Positions 1 to 10,025 of a stretch of 64,000 nt of DNA are shown one piece after another (position 1 is the stretch's first letter; the number at the start of each line of letters is the position of its first letter). This DNA comes from Pseudoalteromonas sp. H105 (GTDB taxonomy: Bacteria; Pseudomonadota; Gammaproteobacteria; Enterobacterales; Alteromonadaceae): NCBI RefSeq assembly GCF_001469215.1, contig NZ_LOFH01000001.1:186001-250000 (forward strand), read 5' to 3'. The position numbers were made by a program, and so were the translations under genes. The notes beneath the pieces were generated by a model that was not told the DNA's origin, searched no databases, and was given only the letters and a program-made list of their open reading frames with translations.

Positions 1-299
1 GTGGCACAGCTTCAGCCCTTGAAGATGCTGGCATTACCGTTCGTCGCGTAAACAAAGTATTTGAAGGTCGCCCGCATATTCTTGATAGAATTAAAAATGG
101 CGAGTATAGCTATATCGTTAATACTACCGAAGGTCGCCAAGCGATCGAAGATTCGAAGGTGTTACGTCGTGGTGCATTGCAACACAAAACTAACTATACC
201 ACGACCTTGAATGCGGCATTTGCTAACTGTACTGCAAACCAAGCAGACGACCGTAGCAGTGTGACGTCAGTTCAAGAACTACACCAGCGATTGAACTAA
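1..299 (+). CDS. carB: Carbamoyl-phosphate synthase large subunit, C-terminal end (partial)
   Basis: Only the last 98 codons are inside the window; the frame is open from base 3 and stops with TAA at 297-299. The residues read [19 protein letters not shown], then [20 protein letters not shown] and a tail ending [10 protein letters not shown], matching the allosteric C-terminal domain of CarB. CarB makes carbamoyl phosphate from bicarbonate, ATP and glutamine-derived ammonia for arginine and pyrimidine synthesis; this domain binds UMP and ornithine. carA should lie just upstream, outside the window. greA follows in the same direction, a usual arrangement in marine gammaproteobacteria. Confidence 0.96.
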   Translation, partial: GTASALEDAGITVRRVNKVFEGRPHILDRIKNGEYSYIVNTTEGRQAIEDSKVLRRGALQHKTNYTTTLNAAFANCTANQADDRSSVTSVQELHQRLN

Positions 300-308
300 G
301 GAAATGTG

Positions 309-333
309 CCAAGGCCGAAGTTTTCGGCCTTGG
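309..333 (+). terminator. Stem-loop between carB and greA
   Basis: CCAAGGCCG at 309-317 pairs perfectly with CGGCCTTGG at 325-333 around a 7-base loop. There is no T tract, so it is not a classical intrinsic terminator. It ends 17 bases before the greA start and may attenuate read-through, protect an mRNA 3' end, or influence greA translation. Confidence 0.5.
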
Positions 334-350
334 GATTAAGTGAGAAAAGT

Positions 351-827
351 ATGCAAACAATTCCGATGACAGTTCGTGGCGCAGATTTATTGCGTAAAGA
401 ACTTAACGAATTAAAAACAGTTACCCGTCCTAAAATTGTCAATGATATTGCAATTGCGCGTGAACATGGTGACTTAAAAGAAAACGCTGAATATCACGCT
501 GCGCGTGAACAACAGGGTTTTTGCGAAGGCCGTATTCAAGAAATTGAAGCTAAGCTTTCAAACGTACAAATTATTGATGTAACAAAATTACCAAACACAG
601 GTAAAGTTATTTTTGGCACTACTGTGACCATTGTAAATGTGGAAACAGACGTTGAAGTAACTTACCAAATAGTGGGTGATGATGAAGCAGATATAAAAAA
701 TAATCGTATTTCGGTGAATTCACCGATTGCCAGAGGGTTAATTGGTAAACAAGCAGATGATGCCGTCATTATCAAAACACCGAATGGCGATGTTGAATAC
801 GAAGTTATTGAAGTGCAGTACGTTTAA
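351..827 (+). CDS. greA: Transcription elongation factor GreA
   Basis: A 158-residue protein starting [18 protein letters not shown], the usual length and start of GreA; the frame is open further upstream, but that extension has no counterpart in the family. The N-terminal coiled coil (about residues 1-75) carries the acidic tip in [18 protein letters not shown], which enters the RNA polymerase secondary channel and promotes cleavage of backtracked RNA. The C-terminal FKBP-like domain holds [12 protein letters not shown]. It is cotranscribed with or close behind carB and ends in a strong terminator. Cytoplasmic, housekeeping. Confidence 0.97.
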   Translation: MQTIPMTVRGADLLRKELNELKTVTRPKIVNDIAIAREHGDLKENAEYHAAREQQGFCEGRIQEIEAKLSNVQIIDVTKLPNTGKVIFGTTVTIVNVETDVEVTYQIVGDDEADIKNNRISVNSPIARGLIGKQADDAVIIKTPNGDVEYEVIEVQYV

Positions 828-848
828 TACTTTCCTGACTACGCGTTA

Positions 849-879
849 AAAAAAGCCGCTGCTCTACAGCGGTTTTTTT
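849..879 (+). terminator. greA: Rho-independent terminator after greA
   Basis: GCCGCTG and CAGCGG form a stem with loop CTCTA, followed by seven T and preceded by an A run, 20 bases after the greA stop. Confidence 0.9.
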
Positions 880-1024
880 ATACCTGTCATTAAGGCCGAG
901 TTTTCAAGAAATACCCATCGTTCTTTTCAGTCCTATAAATTAGACAGCGGTTCAAAAATCCGATAGGTTAAGGTTTCACAAGCCATTAATAGCTTATTAA
1001 CGCCTAAACCCACCAAGGAGTTGT

Positions 1025-2068
1025 ATGGAACCCATTATTTTCCCGGAGCCTTTAACCACCAGCAGTAAAATTGCGGTGTGTGCTTTTTCAAGCTGTGTTG
1101 ATGAATCTTTTCAACCTCGTTTAGATAAAGTGATCAGTGGGTTAAACTCCCGTGGCTTTGAGGTCTTGGAAGGAAAGAGCTTAAGAGAACCAAAATCAGC
1201 AAAAGAAAGAGCGAATGAATTAATGGCTTTTTTAGAAGATGACTCGATAGCAGCCATTATGCCTCCTTGGGGAGGAGAATTAGCGATGGAAATCTTGCAG
1301 TACATTGATTTCAATGCGTTAAAAAGGTGCCGTCCAAAGTGGATTGTTGGTTTTTCAGATATCAGTACTTTTATGTGTGTTTTAACAGCACGGTGTGGTT
1401 GGGCTACGCTTCATAGTGCTAATTTAATGCAACAGCATCCCAATGAAACGGACACATTCTGCTTGGATGTATTTGATGTTCTAAAGGTTACAAAACCTGA
1501 AAAGTTTGAACAAGTTCCTGCTCAATTTTATCAGTCAGAACCGATTGATTATAAAACTGAGCCCGATACTATGTTTAATTTTACACAGCCAAGTCAGTGG
1601 CGTTGCTTAAATTATAAAGACACACGGAAAATCGAACTAACAGGGCGTTTGTTTGGTGGTTGCTTAGATACACTCAGTGTTTTATTAGCAACACCGTATT
1701 TAGGATTACATGGATTCAAGCAAAAGTATGCGCCTGAAGGATTAGTACTTTACTTAGAAAACGCAGAACTTAGCCCAACGGCTGTTGCTCGAAGTTTAAT
1801 TGCATTAAGGTTAAATGGTTTATTTGCTGATATAAACGGCATTATTTTGGGTCGCAGTGCGGTCATTAATGCTGTTCACCAAGATATTGATTATTATGAA
1901 GCAATTGAACTGGCACTTGGGAAGTGTATATTCCCTGTCATTATCGATGCAGACATAGGTCATGTGGCGCCAAATATGAGTTTAGTTAACGGTGCATTTT
2001 GCACATTGAACGCCTCCCTTGAACAAGGGATCGCAAAAGATATCTGCTTAACTACGTCGTTCAAATAA
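1025..2068 (+). CDS. Peptidase S66 (LD-carboxypeptidase / MccF-like) family protein
   Basis: 347 residues with the S66 layout: a presumed nucleophile Ser111 in GFSDIS, Glu245 in VLYLENAE, and His313 in GHVAPN, giving the Ser-Glu-His triad expected of LD-carboxypeptidases and microcin C self-immunity enzymes of the MccF type. No signal peptide is visible, so it acts in the cytoplasm. AAGGAG lies just before the ATG. It stands alone between greA and a convergent nitroreductase. The length and PPWGGE motif favour the MccF-like branch, but peptidoglycan recycling (LdcA) and peptide-nucleotide detoxification cannot be told apart by reading. Confidence 0.85.
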   Translation: MEPIIFPEPLTTSSKIAVCAFSSCVDESFQPRLDKVISGLNSRGFEVLEGKSLREPKSAKERANELMAFLEDDSIAAIMPPWGGELAMEILQYIDFNALKRCRPKWIVGFSDISTFMCVLTARCGWATLHSANLMQQHPNETDTFCLDVFDVLKVTKPEKFEQVPAQFYQSEPIDYKTEPDTMFNFTQPSQWRCLNYKDTRKIELTGRLFGGCLDTLSVLLATPYLGLHGFKQKYAPEGLVLYLENAELSPTAVARSLIALRLNGLFADINGIILGRSAVINAVHQDIDYYEAIELALGKCIFPVIIDADIGHVAPNMSLVNGAFCTLNASLEQGIAKDICLTTSFK

Positions 2069-2083
2069 AAACAGATAACGAAA

Positions 2084-2105
2084 GGGCTCATGCTTTCATG
2101 AGCCC
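2084..2105. terminator. Bidirectional hairpin between convergent genes
   Basis: GGGCTCATG and CATGAGCCC form a perfect 9-bp stem with a CTTT loop, between the S66 peptidase stop and the nitroreductase stop. The flanking T run is weak on both strands. Confidence 0.6.
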
Positions 2106-2128
2106 ACATTAATTAAGGTCAACAGACC

Positions 2129-2785
2129 CTAAAGGACGTGTATGACTTGTTCCTTTGGTAAGCGAGATTTAGGCAGTGTTGCATTATAATCTTCAGAAAG
2201 GTCATGGTAGCCAATGGCTAATGCTACGTCGCATATAAAGCCATTTAGCTCTTCTTTGAATACGTCACCAATAAGCTCAGCATCAACGCCTTCCATAGGC
2301 GTTGAATCGATACCTAAACGGGCAGCTGTGTGCATTGCATTGCCCAACGCGATATACGTTTGTGCTTTTGTCCATGCTGCATTGTTGCCAGCTACATCGG
2401 TATTTAAATCAACAAATGCAAATGCGCCAAAAGCGTGCTCACGATTTTCTTTTGGCGTGCGTCCATTTTCAATATCAGCATCAATCACGGTTGCATAATC
2501 TTCGCGGGTATACTGTGGGTTATATGCGAATAATATAGTGTGTGAAGCGGCTTTAGTATGTGGTTGGTTGAACTGAAATTTATTAGCGAACGTGCTGTGC
2601 AAACGTGCTTTAGCCTCATCCGATTCGATAACAATAAATTTCCAAGGTTGTGAATTGATAGATGAAGGGGAAAGTCGTATCGCTTCATAAAGCACTGCTA
2701 AGTCTGTCGCAGGTACGCGCTTTGTCGCGTCGTATTTTTTTGTAGTGTAACGAGATGCTAAATCAGTAATTATTGGGTGTGTCAT
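2129..2785 (-). CDS. Oxygen-insensitive NAD(P)H nitroreductase, NfsB-like
   Basis: 218 residues, the normal length of the FMN-dependent nitroreductase family. It shows the N-terminal RYTTKKYD segment, the FMN-contacting LSPSSINSQPWKFIV around residue 40, and the C-terminal pattern GYHDLSEDYN with PKSRLPKEQVI. Such enzymes reduce nitroaromatics, quinones or pterins with NAD(P)H in the cytoplasm. It is divergent from the LysR gene at 2908, which probably controls it. The gene symbol is withheld because several NfsB/DrgA-like paralogues have the same features. Confidence 0.87.
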   Translation of the reverse strand: MTHPIITDLASRYTTKKYDATKRVPATDLAVLYEAIRLSPSSINSQPWKFIVIESDEAKARLHSTFANKFQFNQPHTKAASHTILFAYNPQYTREDYATVIDADIENGRTPKENREHAFGAFAFVDLNTDVAGNNAAWTKAQTYIALGNAMHTAARLGIDSTPMEGVDAELIGDVFKEELNGFICDVALAIGYHDLSEDYNATLPKSRLPKEQVIHVL

Positions 2786-2907
2786 TTTAGTTCCTGTCGC
2801 AGATAAGTTTTAAAATATATGCCATTAAGTTACACAGATGATAGCCCTTGCATTATGTTAGATAAACAGCATAATTATTGAATCATTATCAAATAAATAT
2901 AGATAAT

Positions 2908-3846
2908 ATGCAGATTGATGATTTAAAACTTGTATTAAAAGTTGCCGAGTTTAAGAGCATTACCCTTGCAGCGGCAAAGCTCGATATGCGAACAGCCACA
3001 GCCAGTGCCGCAATCAAACGTGTGGAAGCATCATTAGAGGCAGAACTTTTTGTACGTACGACACGTCATTTAAGGCTGTCAGCAGCGGGGGAGCGTTATA
3101 TCCCTCAATGTAAGCAAGCGATTGCGATACTTGAAAACGCAAAGCACAATCTTAAGGGTGAGCACGATGAAATTGAAGGTGAATTAAGAGTCGCGCTTTC
3201 ATCTGACTTAGGGCGAAATATAGTGATCCCTTGGATTGATGAAATTATGGACAAATACCCTAGGGTCAGCCTACGTACTCATATAAGCGATAGTAATATA
3301 GATTTTTATCGTGATTCAGTGGATATTGCACTTCGTTATGGTTCGCCTAATGATGCAAACGTATATGGCTTTAAAATTTGCAATGTCCCGCGTTTATTAT
3401 GCGCAACTAAAGGCTACGTTATTGAGCATGGAAACCCACAACATCCCAATGATTTAGTGGATCATCAAGGTCTGTTTTATCAATTGCAAGACATCATTAA
3501 TAATGTCTGGGAATTTACGGACGGTCAAACTAAGTACAAAGTAAAAATGAAAGGTAAGCGTGCTTCAAATGATGGTGATTTAGTAAGGCGCTGGTGTATT
3601 GCCGGCAAAGGGGTGGCAGTCAAGTCAGCTTTAGATATTGCAGATGATCTAATCCATGACAGAGTGGTTAAACTAATGCCTGATTACCAGCACACATGTG
3701 GTGAATTATGGCTTATTTGTCCTAGTCGACAATCAATTACTCCGGCTGTTAGGTTACTACGCGACGTATGCCGTGAAAAAGCGAAGGCAACGCTTATGGC
3801 GCTCATACATAAAGGCATACTCGATAAAAGCGTGTTGGAAGACTAA
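2908..3846 (+). CDS. LysR-family transcriptional regulator
   Basis: 312 residues with an N-terminal winged helix-turn-helix (DDLKLVLKVAEFKSITLAAA, then a recognition helix with TATASAAIKRVE) and a LysR-type effector-binding domain from about residue 90. The ATG at 2908 is preferred over an in-frame TTG at 2878 because LysR proteins normally begin just before this helix; neither has a clear Shine-Dalgarno sequence. It is divergent from the nitroreductase, the typical arrangement of a LysR protein with its target. The recognition helix belongs to the group that regulates redox enzymes, but the inducer is unknown. Confidence 0.88.
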   Translation: MQIDDLKLVLKVAEFKSITLAAAKLDMRTATASAAIKRVEASLEAELFVRTTRHLRLSAAGERYIPQCKQAIAILENAKHNLKGEHDEIEGELRVALSSDLGRNIVIPWIDEIMDKYPRVSLRTHISDSNIDFYRDSVDIALRYGSPNDANVYGFKICNVPRLLCATKGYVIEHGNPQHPNDLVDHQGLFYQLQDIINNVWEFTDGQTKYKVKMKGKRASNDGDLVRRWCIAGKGVAVKSALDIADDLIHDRVVKLMPDYQHTCGELWLICPSRQSITPAVRLLRDVCREKAKATLMALIHKGILDKSVLED

Positions 3847-3916
3847 AACTAATGCGCTTGAGCATTTTCAAGCACATCGACAGACTCGTTCATCAACCCA
3901 TATTTTACTTGATGTG

Positions 3917-5371
3917 TTATTTAATTGCTTTCAATTGCGTAATAGCTTGCTGAGCACTTTCACTGGTGGGGTTTAATTTAAGTGCTTGTTGGTAACTTTG
4001 AAGTGCAAGCGTGTACTGTTTTGCTGTCAGGTATGCTTCACCTAAACTATCAAAAGCATTGGATGATTCTGGGTATTTAGCAGCATTGAGCTCAAATACA
4101 GCAATGGCAGCATCCAATTGTTTCATCGCCATAAACTCATAGCCTAAATAATTAATGCTTCTTTCGCGCAGTGGCGCTTGTTGCTTATTTAACTGATTAT
4201 ATTTTCTCTTAAGGGCAGAAATACCACCCGTTTGAAAGGCGCGATAAAGTAGGCTATCCATGTTTTCGGTTGCAAGCTCAGAGGGCGTGCCATAAAAAAT
4301 GTTGGTTAAACCTTTCGTCATTGGAGTTAGTGGCGCCCCTCCTGTGTTGTTTAAAATGATTATGACTAACTGATCTTCAATGATTCGACTGATAAATGCA
4401 TTAAACCCATCAATTCCCCCGCCATGCTGAGTTTGTGTCAGTGGTTTGCCGTATTGGTTTACTTTTAGCTGGTTTACCTCCCAGCCAAGTGCGTAATTAC
4501 GCTGTTCGGAAACCTTGTACATGTGGCTTTTCAGTTTCTCATTAAGTAATGTATTTGTATAAAGAGCCTGGTCCCATTTAAGGAGGTCGCGTGCAGTTGA
4601 GTACATTGAACCTGCAGCGTAGGGGATGGACATATCTAAATAATCAGCATTCTTATAACCATCTAAATTATTGCTATAGCCCGATGCACGTTGTGAGATT
4701 ACTTTTGTGTGAGAATCATACCCTGTATCGTTCATATTGAGGGGGGTTAAAATACGTTCTTGTAATATATCTTGATAGCGCTTATGAGTTACGGCTTCAA
4801 TGACTGCGCCTAAAATAAAGTAGCCTGAGTTGCTATATCGAAATTGTGAGCCGGGTTCAAAAAGTAAATCTTCGCTGCACAAAAGGGTAATAAACTCGTT
4901 TACAGTGTATGGATTACGGCTGTAATGTGATCTAAAGTCTTTTGCTCGTGTGTAGTTATCAAGCCCAGAGGTATGATTGAGTATTTGCCTTATTGTAATC
5001 TTGTTACCTATATCTTGGCGATAATCGGGCAGGTATGTGCTTAAAGGCGCATCAAGCTGTATTTTGCCTTGCTGTACTAATTGTAAAATAAGCAGCGCAG
5101 TGAATTGTTTGGTAATCGAGCCTATTCGAAATTTTGTCTCCGCGGTATTTTTAATTTCCCACTCGAAGTTAGCGTGACCATAGCTTTTTTCAAAAATCAC
5201 GTTGCCTTGCTTTGCCACTAACACATTGCCGTTAAATTGTTTTAGTTGATGAAACGAACTGACAAAGTTATCCATTTCTTTGGCAACCGAGTTAGCCTTT
5301 ACTACCTGTGTAGTGCTTAGCAATACAATTGTCAGCAAGGCAAAATAGAGTCTACAAACGGTGGTTTTCAT
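3917..5371 (-). CDS. Serine beta-lactamase-family hydrolase with C-terminal TPRs
   Basis: 484 residues from the ATG at 5371, which has AGGAT upstream; the frame extends further but without a signal-peptide fit. Residues 1-27 form a signal peptide. The class C/penicillin-binding fold is shown by SITK (Ser85, Lys88), YSN (Tyr179, Asn181) and HGGG near residue 316. After the hydrolase domain, from about residue 380, come helical repeats including SSNAFDSLGEAYLTAKQYTL, a clear TPR. These periplasmic or secreted enzymes act on D-amino-acid peptides or esters; antibiotic hydrolysis is not implied. Confidence 0.88.
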   Translation of the reverse strand: MKTTVCRLYFALLTIVLLSTTQVVKANSVAKEMDNFVSSFHQLKQFNGNVLVAKQGNVIFEKSYGHANFEWEIKNTAETKFRIGSITKQFTALLILQLVQQGKIQLDAPLSTYLPDYRQDIGNKITIRQILNHTSGLDNYTRAKDFRSHYSRNPYTVNEFITLLCSEDLLFEPGSQFRYSNSGYFILGAVIEAVTHKRYQDILQERILTPLNMNDTGYDSHTKVISQRASGYSNNLDGYKNADYLDMSIPYAAGSMYSTARDLLKWDQALYTNTLLNEKLKSHMYKVSEQRNYALGWEVNQLKVNQYGKPLTQTQHGGGIDGFNAFISRIIEDQLVIIILNNTGGAPLTPMTKGLTNIFYGTPSELATENMDSLLYRAFQTGGISALKRKYNQLNKQQAPLRERSINYLGYEFMAMKQLDAAIAVFELNAAKYPESSNAFDSLGEAYLTAKQYTLALQSYQQALKLNPTSESAQQAITQLKAIK

Positions 5372-5492
5372 CGTTATCCTGTAATAATGTCGATTATTTA
5401 ATAACCTATCAATAGCGCGGATAGCAGACAAAGTAAATCTATATCGTGTTGATTTATTGTGATTAAATCACTGATTGTTGCTTTTTAAAATA

Positions 5493-5525
5493 TAAAAAGC
5501 CCGCGCTGTAAACAACGCGGGCTTG
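5493..5525 (-). terminator. Rho-independent terminator of the RND efflux operon
   Basis: AGCCCGCG and CGCGGGCT form a strong stem; on the minus strand it is followed by TTTTTATA. It lies about 20 bases past the RND pump stop codon. Confidence 0.85.
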
Positions 5526-5544
5526 TTGGTTGGGATGTCAAATT

Positions 5545-8500
5545 TTATAACTGAGTCTGGTTAGTTTTGCTATCAATAAGACCATTCTTGGAGTAAACAT
5601 CAACGAGTGGGTCTTTACCACGGACTTTACGAATTACACGTTTAAGGTCCTCCAGTGCTACATATTGGCACGGAATCAAAATCAGAGTAATGACGGTGGC
5701 AAACAGCACACCAAATGCCAGCGATACAGCCATTGGAATAACTATTTTGGCTTGTAAGCTGGTTTCCATAATGATTGGAAGTACGCCAATAAATGTAGTA
5801 ATCGAAGTCAGTAAAATAGCTCTAAAACGACGTGCCCCCGCTTGCATAACTGCATCTTTGATTGCAACACCATCAGCACGAGCTTTGTTAACAAAATCAA
5901 CCATAACTAATGAATCGTTCACAACAACACCCGCTACCGCGATAATGCCAAAGATTGATAAGCCGCTCATGGTCATACCTAAAACCATATGCCCAAACAT
6001 AGCGCCAATTACACCAAATGGGATCACTGACATAATGATGAGTGGCTGTGAATACGAACGAAGTGGTATCGCTAATAACGCAAATATAATCATCATTGAG
6101 AGTGCAAAGTCGCGTACTTGCTCAGCCACACTGTCCATTTCTTCTTGAATACGTCCAGCAACACTACTTTGCACGCCTGGGTAATTCTTCAGTAGAGAAG
6201 GTAAGTATTCATCACGTATTTCTTGTGCTATTGCAAATGGTTCAACTTGCTCAGAATTAACCGCTGCCCATACATTAATTGTACGTTTTGAGTTTTCGCG
6301 GCGAATACGGTTAACACCATCGACTAGATTTACTTGCGCAATTTCTGCCAGTGGCACTTCAGCACCGCTTGGTGTAATAATGCGAACACTTTCAATATCA
6401 CTGATTGAGTTACGTGCTTCTTCTGGATAACGGATCATGACCTTGATTTCTTCGCCATTACGTAAAATACGTTGTGCTTCAAGACCGTAATAGCTAAAGC
6501 TCACTTGTGATGCAACATCTGACAGTGTCAGCCCCATGCTGTAAGCAAGTGGTTTAAGGTCAAGTTGTACTTCATCAGTGGCGCTTTGCATTGAGTCATT
6601 TACATCACCCACACCTTCCATGCTATTTAGTTTTTCTTTAAGCTTGGCTGCAACTTCTTTAAGTTGCTTACTGTCCTTACCTTCTAAACGGAAGCTAATA
6701 TCGCCATCATCTCGACCGCCATTCATTATACTGTCTTGAATTGTTAGCGTTTTAACTCCAGGCAGAGGTGGCATTTGTTCACGCCATAAGGCGCTGAGGG
6801 CAAACGTATCAATAGGGCGTAAATCTGGCTCAATCAATACCGCCATGATGCTGGCATTTGTGCGGCCACGCAGGCTTACTGATAAATCGCGCACCATTGC
6901 CGTGCCATACTGTTCTTTTAGTTGCTTATCAACATTTAAGATAACTTGTTCAATTTGTTGTGCCGTTGCGAGTGTCGCTTGCTCAGATGACGCCAAATTC
7001 ATTTCTACAGAAATGCGAGGAAAATCATGCGGTATCTTAGGGTTTGCAACAAATTTAACTAAACCACCCGCGAACATACCGCCACTCACAATCAGTACAC
7101 ACACAAACCCAATGATGACGGTATAGCGATAATGAATGCAACGGGCAATAAACGGTGTGTAGTAATTTTCAACAAAACGTTTTAACCCGCCATCCATCAC
7201 GGTACGTAAACGATGAAGTGGGTTTTTAGGGTTTGGCTTCCGCACTTTCATTGCTGCTAAATGAGCAGGGAGTATCAGTTTTGACTCAATTAATGAGAAA
7301 ATTAAGCAGAGAATAATAACCCCGCCAATAGCTTTAGAAAACGCCGCCCCTGGGCCTGTCGCTAACGTTTGTGGTAAAAAGGCTGCAATGGTGGTTAATA
7401 CCCCAAAGGTTGCAGGCATTGCGACACGTTTAACACCGCGTACAACGTTATCAAGAGAGTGACCGTGCTTTTCAATTTCAGCACTAGCTGACTCACCAAC
7501 AACAATGGCGTCATCAACCACTATCCCTAGTACCAGTATGAATGCGAATAATGACGCTAAATTGATTGTGACATCTAAAAAGCCCATCGGCATCATTAAA
7601 AAAGCACCTAAGAATGATACAGGTAGCCCCATCATTACCCAAAACGCCAAGCGCAAAGGTAAAAAGAGTGCTAGTACGACCATAACTAATATGCCGCCCC
7701 ATACCATGTTGTCGATCATCATATCTAAACGCCCTTCAAGGTAGTACGTTAAATCAACAATGGGTGTTAATTTTACGCCAGCAGGAAGAGTGTCAGCTTT
7801 ATCCGCTAAGTATTGTTTTAAAACTTTAGCGACTTTAGTTATGTCTTGATCTTTGGATGCATTTATTTCGAAAGAGAGGGAGTTCTTGCCGTTATATTTA
7901 GAGTATTGTAAACCTTCTTCAAAGCCGTCATTAATCGTGGCTACATCCCCTAAATAGACTTGTGCGCCGTCAGGTAATAATATCAGAGGCAGTTTTTCAA
8001 ATTCATTACCACGGTAGGCTTGTTTTTCAACACGCATCGAAATATAGCCATTTTCAGATCGTATTTGCCCCGCTGACATATTCGCTGAAAAGGCACGAAC
8101 AGCGCTTGATATATCTCTGAAGGTTAAGCCATATTCACGCAGTTTATCTGGGCTTACTTCAATTCCTATTTCGTAGTCTAAGCCACCGTTAAAATTAACG
8201 AGGTTAATTTGTGGTAGTGCTTGCAGCTCATCTTTTATGTTGTTACCCAGCTCTTTAAGCTGATAATTACTCATATCACCGTAGAGTGCGAGTATCATTA
8301 CTTCTTGCTCGAACTTATTGTGACGAACAATAGGGCGTTCCATACCTGCAGGAAAGGTATTGATAGCGTCAACTTGCATTTTTATTTCGTCGAGTACTTC
8401 CTTAGTATCGTATTTTTCATCTACTTGAATCCATGCTTGTGAAAAGCCACGGTTTGAATAGGTGATTTTACGTTTTAAGCCTTCTAGCCCTTCAAGGCCT

Positions 8501-8724
8501 TCCTCAACTTTAATTGTTATACCTTCTTCGACCTCTTGAGGTGCTGCGCCAGGGTAGACTGCTTGTACGCTGATCCAGTTATTTTCAAACTGTGGAAACA
8601 TTTGTTTGCGTATTGAAAAGGCCGTTAAGATACCGCCCACTAAGATAAAAATCATAAGTAAGTTTGCAGCAACGGGGTTGCGTGCAAACCAGGCTATTAA
8701 GCCTTTTTCACTGTGAATGGTCAT
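5545..8724 (-). CDS. RND-family efflux permease
   Basis: 1059 residues, full RND length. A first membrane helix (residues about 15-35, NPVAANLLMIFILVGGI) precedes the PAAPQEVEE-like porter region; the two six-helix blocks are separated by large periplasmic loops. The central helix carries LGIVVDDAIVVGES, where the paired Asp residues form the proton relay, and the second half has AGVVVNDSLVMVDF. It starts 3 bases after the stop of the fusion-protein gene, with its Shine-Dalgarno GAGGAA inside that gene, so the two are one operon. No outer-membrane channel gene is adjacent; a TolC-like partner would be elsewhere. Substrates cannot be predicted. Confidence 0.93.
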   Translation of the reverse strand: MTIHSEKGLIAWFARNPVAANLLMIFILVGGILTAFSIRKQMFPQFENNWISVQAVYPGAAPQEVEEGITIKVEEGLEGLEGLKRKITYSNRGFSQAWIQVDEKYDTKEVLDEIKMQVDAINTFPAGMERPIVRHNKFEQEVMILALYGDMSNYQLKELGNNIKDELQALPQINLVNFNGGLDYEIGIEVSPDKLREYGLTFRDISSAVRAFSANMSAGQIRSENGYISMRVEKQAYRGNEFEKLPLILLPDGAQVYLGDVATINDGFEEGLQYSKYNGKNSLSFEINASKDQDITKVAKVLKQYLADKADTLPAGVKLTPIVDLTYYLEGRLDMMIDNMVWGGILVMVVLALFLPLRLAFWVMMGLPVSFLGAFLMMPMGFLDVTINLASLFAFILVLGIVVDDAIVVGESASAEIEKHGHSLDNVVRGVKRVAMPATFGVLTTIAAFLPQTLATGPGAAFSKAIGGVIILCLIFSLIESKLILPAHLAAMKVRKPNPKNPLHRLRTVMDGGLKRFVENYYTPFIARCIHYRYTVIIGFVCVLIVSGGMFAGGLVKFVANPKIPHDFPRISVEMNLASSEQATLATAQQIEQVILNVDKQLKEQYGTAMVRDLSVSLRGRTNASIMAVLIEPDLRPIDTFALSALWREQMPPLPGVKTLTIQDSIMNGGRDDGDISFRLEGKDSKQLKEVAAKLKEKLNSMEGVGDVNDSMQSATDEVQLDLKPLAYSMGLTLSDVASQVSFSYYGLEAQRILRNGEEIKVMIRYPEEARNSISDIESVRIITPSGAEVPLAEIAQVNLVDGVNRIRRENSKRTINVWAAVNSEQVEPFAIAQEIRDEYLPSLLKNYPGVQSSVAGRIQEEMDSVAEQVRDFALSMMIIFALLAIPLRSYSQPLIIMSVIPFGVIGAMFGHMVLGMTMSGLSIFGIIAVAGVVVNDSLVMVDFVNKARADGVAIKDAVMQAGARRFRAILLTSITTFIGVLPIIMETSLQAKIVIPMAVSLAFGVLFATVITLILIPCQYVALEDLKRVIRKVRGKDPLVDVYSKNGLIDSKTNQTQL

Positions 8725-8727
8725 GGC

Positions 8728-9900
8728 TTATTCCTCTTTTAACGCAAGCTGTGTTGCGCCTTTAGGAGATACTAAATCATTCAGCTTAACTTGCATCCCT
8801 TCGGTGGGGAACTCTAACGCTGAGGTAATTAATTGTTCACCTTGATTGAGTCCTTCATTGGCGATTACCATGCCATTTTGTTCACGCACAATGTTGAGTG
8901 TTTTGAATGATAACGTTAAATCATCATTCAATACGGCAATTTTGCCGTCTTTTACAAGGTGATGTGGAACAACGATTGCGTTAGCTAATGTTTGCCCTGT
9001 AATAGTCGCGTTAATGTATGACCCAAAACGCAGTGGTTGTTTACTCTGGTAGGGTGTATTTACTTGTGCAACCAGATAACTCATGCGACTTTTCTGGTCA
9101 ATTACCCCTTCGCTGCGCACTATTTTAGCTTGCCATGTTGTTGGCTTACCTGCAAATTCTGCGGTTAAGGTTGCCATTGCGCCAATCCCACCATTTTCTA
9201 GGTACTGGAGCTCTTTATCGGCAACTGGTAAACGTATTTCAGCAATTGATGTCGAGCTTAAAGAGCCAAACTGGCTTCCCGGGTTGACGACGCTGCCCAA
9301 GCTAATATCACGTGCAGCAATAATGGCATCGTAAGGGGCTTTAATATAGGTACGCTCTAGGTTTCTAACTGCACGCTTTTCAGCTGCTTGTGCCGCGCGA
9401 TAGCGCGCAAGTTTTTCTGCAAGTTGGGGTTTACGCAAATAAAGGTTAGAAGGAATAACTTGGTTAGAGTCATCTTTTATGCGATCCCACTCTGCTTTAG
9501 CGACATGCGCTTGTGCACGCTCAATTTCTAAATCAGAACTTGCTTGAGCTAAGCCAGCTTGCGCTTCAATTAATGCAGCCTCATAATCATTTGGGTCAAT
9601 TCGTGCTAGAATGTCACCTTGGCTAACAAATCCACCTTGAACAAACTGTTCAGATACAAACACGACCTGTCCACTGACTTGAGCGACCAGTTGTGTGTGA
9701 TCTTTTGCTTTTACAACACCATATGATTTTACATCTAAGGTGATGGCATCAAGGTTCAATACATCAGCAGAAACGAGCGGGCGAGTATCTTGTTCTGGTT
9801 TTTCTTCTGGAGGCTGTTTCATTGATGAGAAACCAGCTGCCAGTGCTATGCCGCCAACCAATACGGCAATAGGTAAGATTATTTGTTTTTTAGTAGCCAC
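8728..9900 (-). CDS. RND efflux periplasmic adaptor (membrane fusion protein)
   Basis: 390 residues from a GTG at 9900, chosen because GAGGAAAG sits 6-10 bases before it; longer frames add residues with no signal character. An N-terminal anchor (about residues 8-27) is followed by the lipoyl-like half DHTQLVAQVSGQVVFVSEQ, a coiled-coil hairpin rich in Ala and Glu (about 95-180), the second lipoyl half TYIKAPYDAIIAARDI, and a beta-barrel domain. It links the inner-membrane pump encoded next to an outer-membrane channel. It is first in a two-gene operon with the RND permease. Confidence 0.92.
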   Translation of the reverse strand: MATKKQIILPIAVLVGGIALAAGFSSMKQPPEEKPEQDTRPLVSADVLNLDAITLDVKSYGVVKAKDHTQLVAQVSGQVVFVSEQFVQGGFVSQGDILARIDPNDYEAALIEAQAGLAQASSDLEIERAQAHVAKAEWDRIKDDSNQVIPSNLYLRKPQLAEKLARYRAAQAAEKRAVRNLERTYIKAPYDAIIAARDISLGSVVNPGSQFGSLSSTSIAEIRLPVADKELQYLENGGIGAMATLTAEFAGKPTTWQAKIVRSEGVIDQKSRMSYLVAQVNTPYQSKQPLRFGSYINATITGQTLANAIVVPHHLVKDGKIAVLNDDLTLSFKTLNIVREQNGMVIANEGLNQGEQLITSALEFPTEGMQVKLNDLVSPKGATQLALKEE

Positions 9901-10025
9901 GGGGCTTTCCTCATAATTAGGTGACAGCCTAATGATAATGAATAAAGTATTTATATGTCGTGTGAAGATGTAACAAGTCATTACATCATTAACAAAGTGG
10001 CGTTATTAGGTAAAAAGGGGTAAAT

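Noticed and set aside
3917..5371. Antibiotic-resistance class C beta-lactamase
   Set aside because: The motifs fit the broad serine hydrolase family and the TPR tail is not found in true AmpC enzymes; resistance is not supported.
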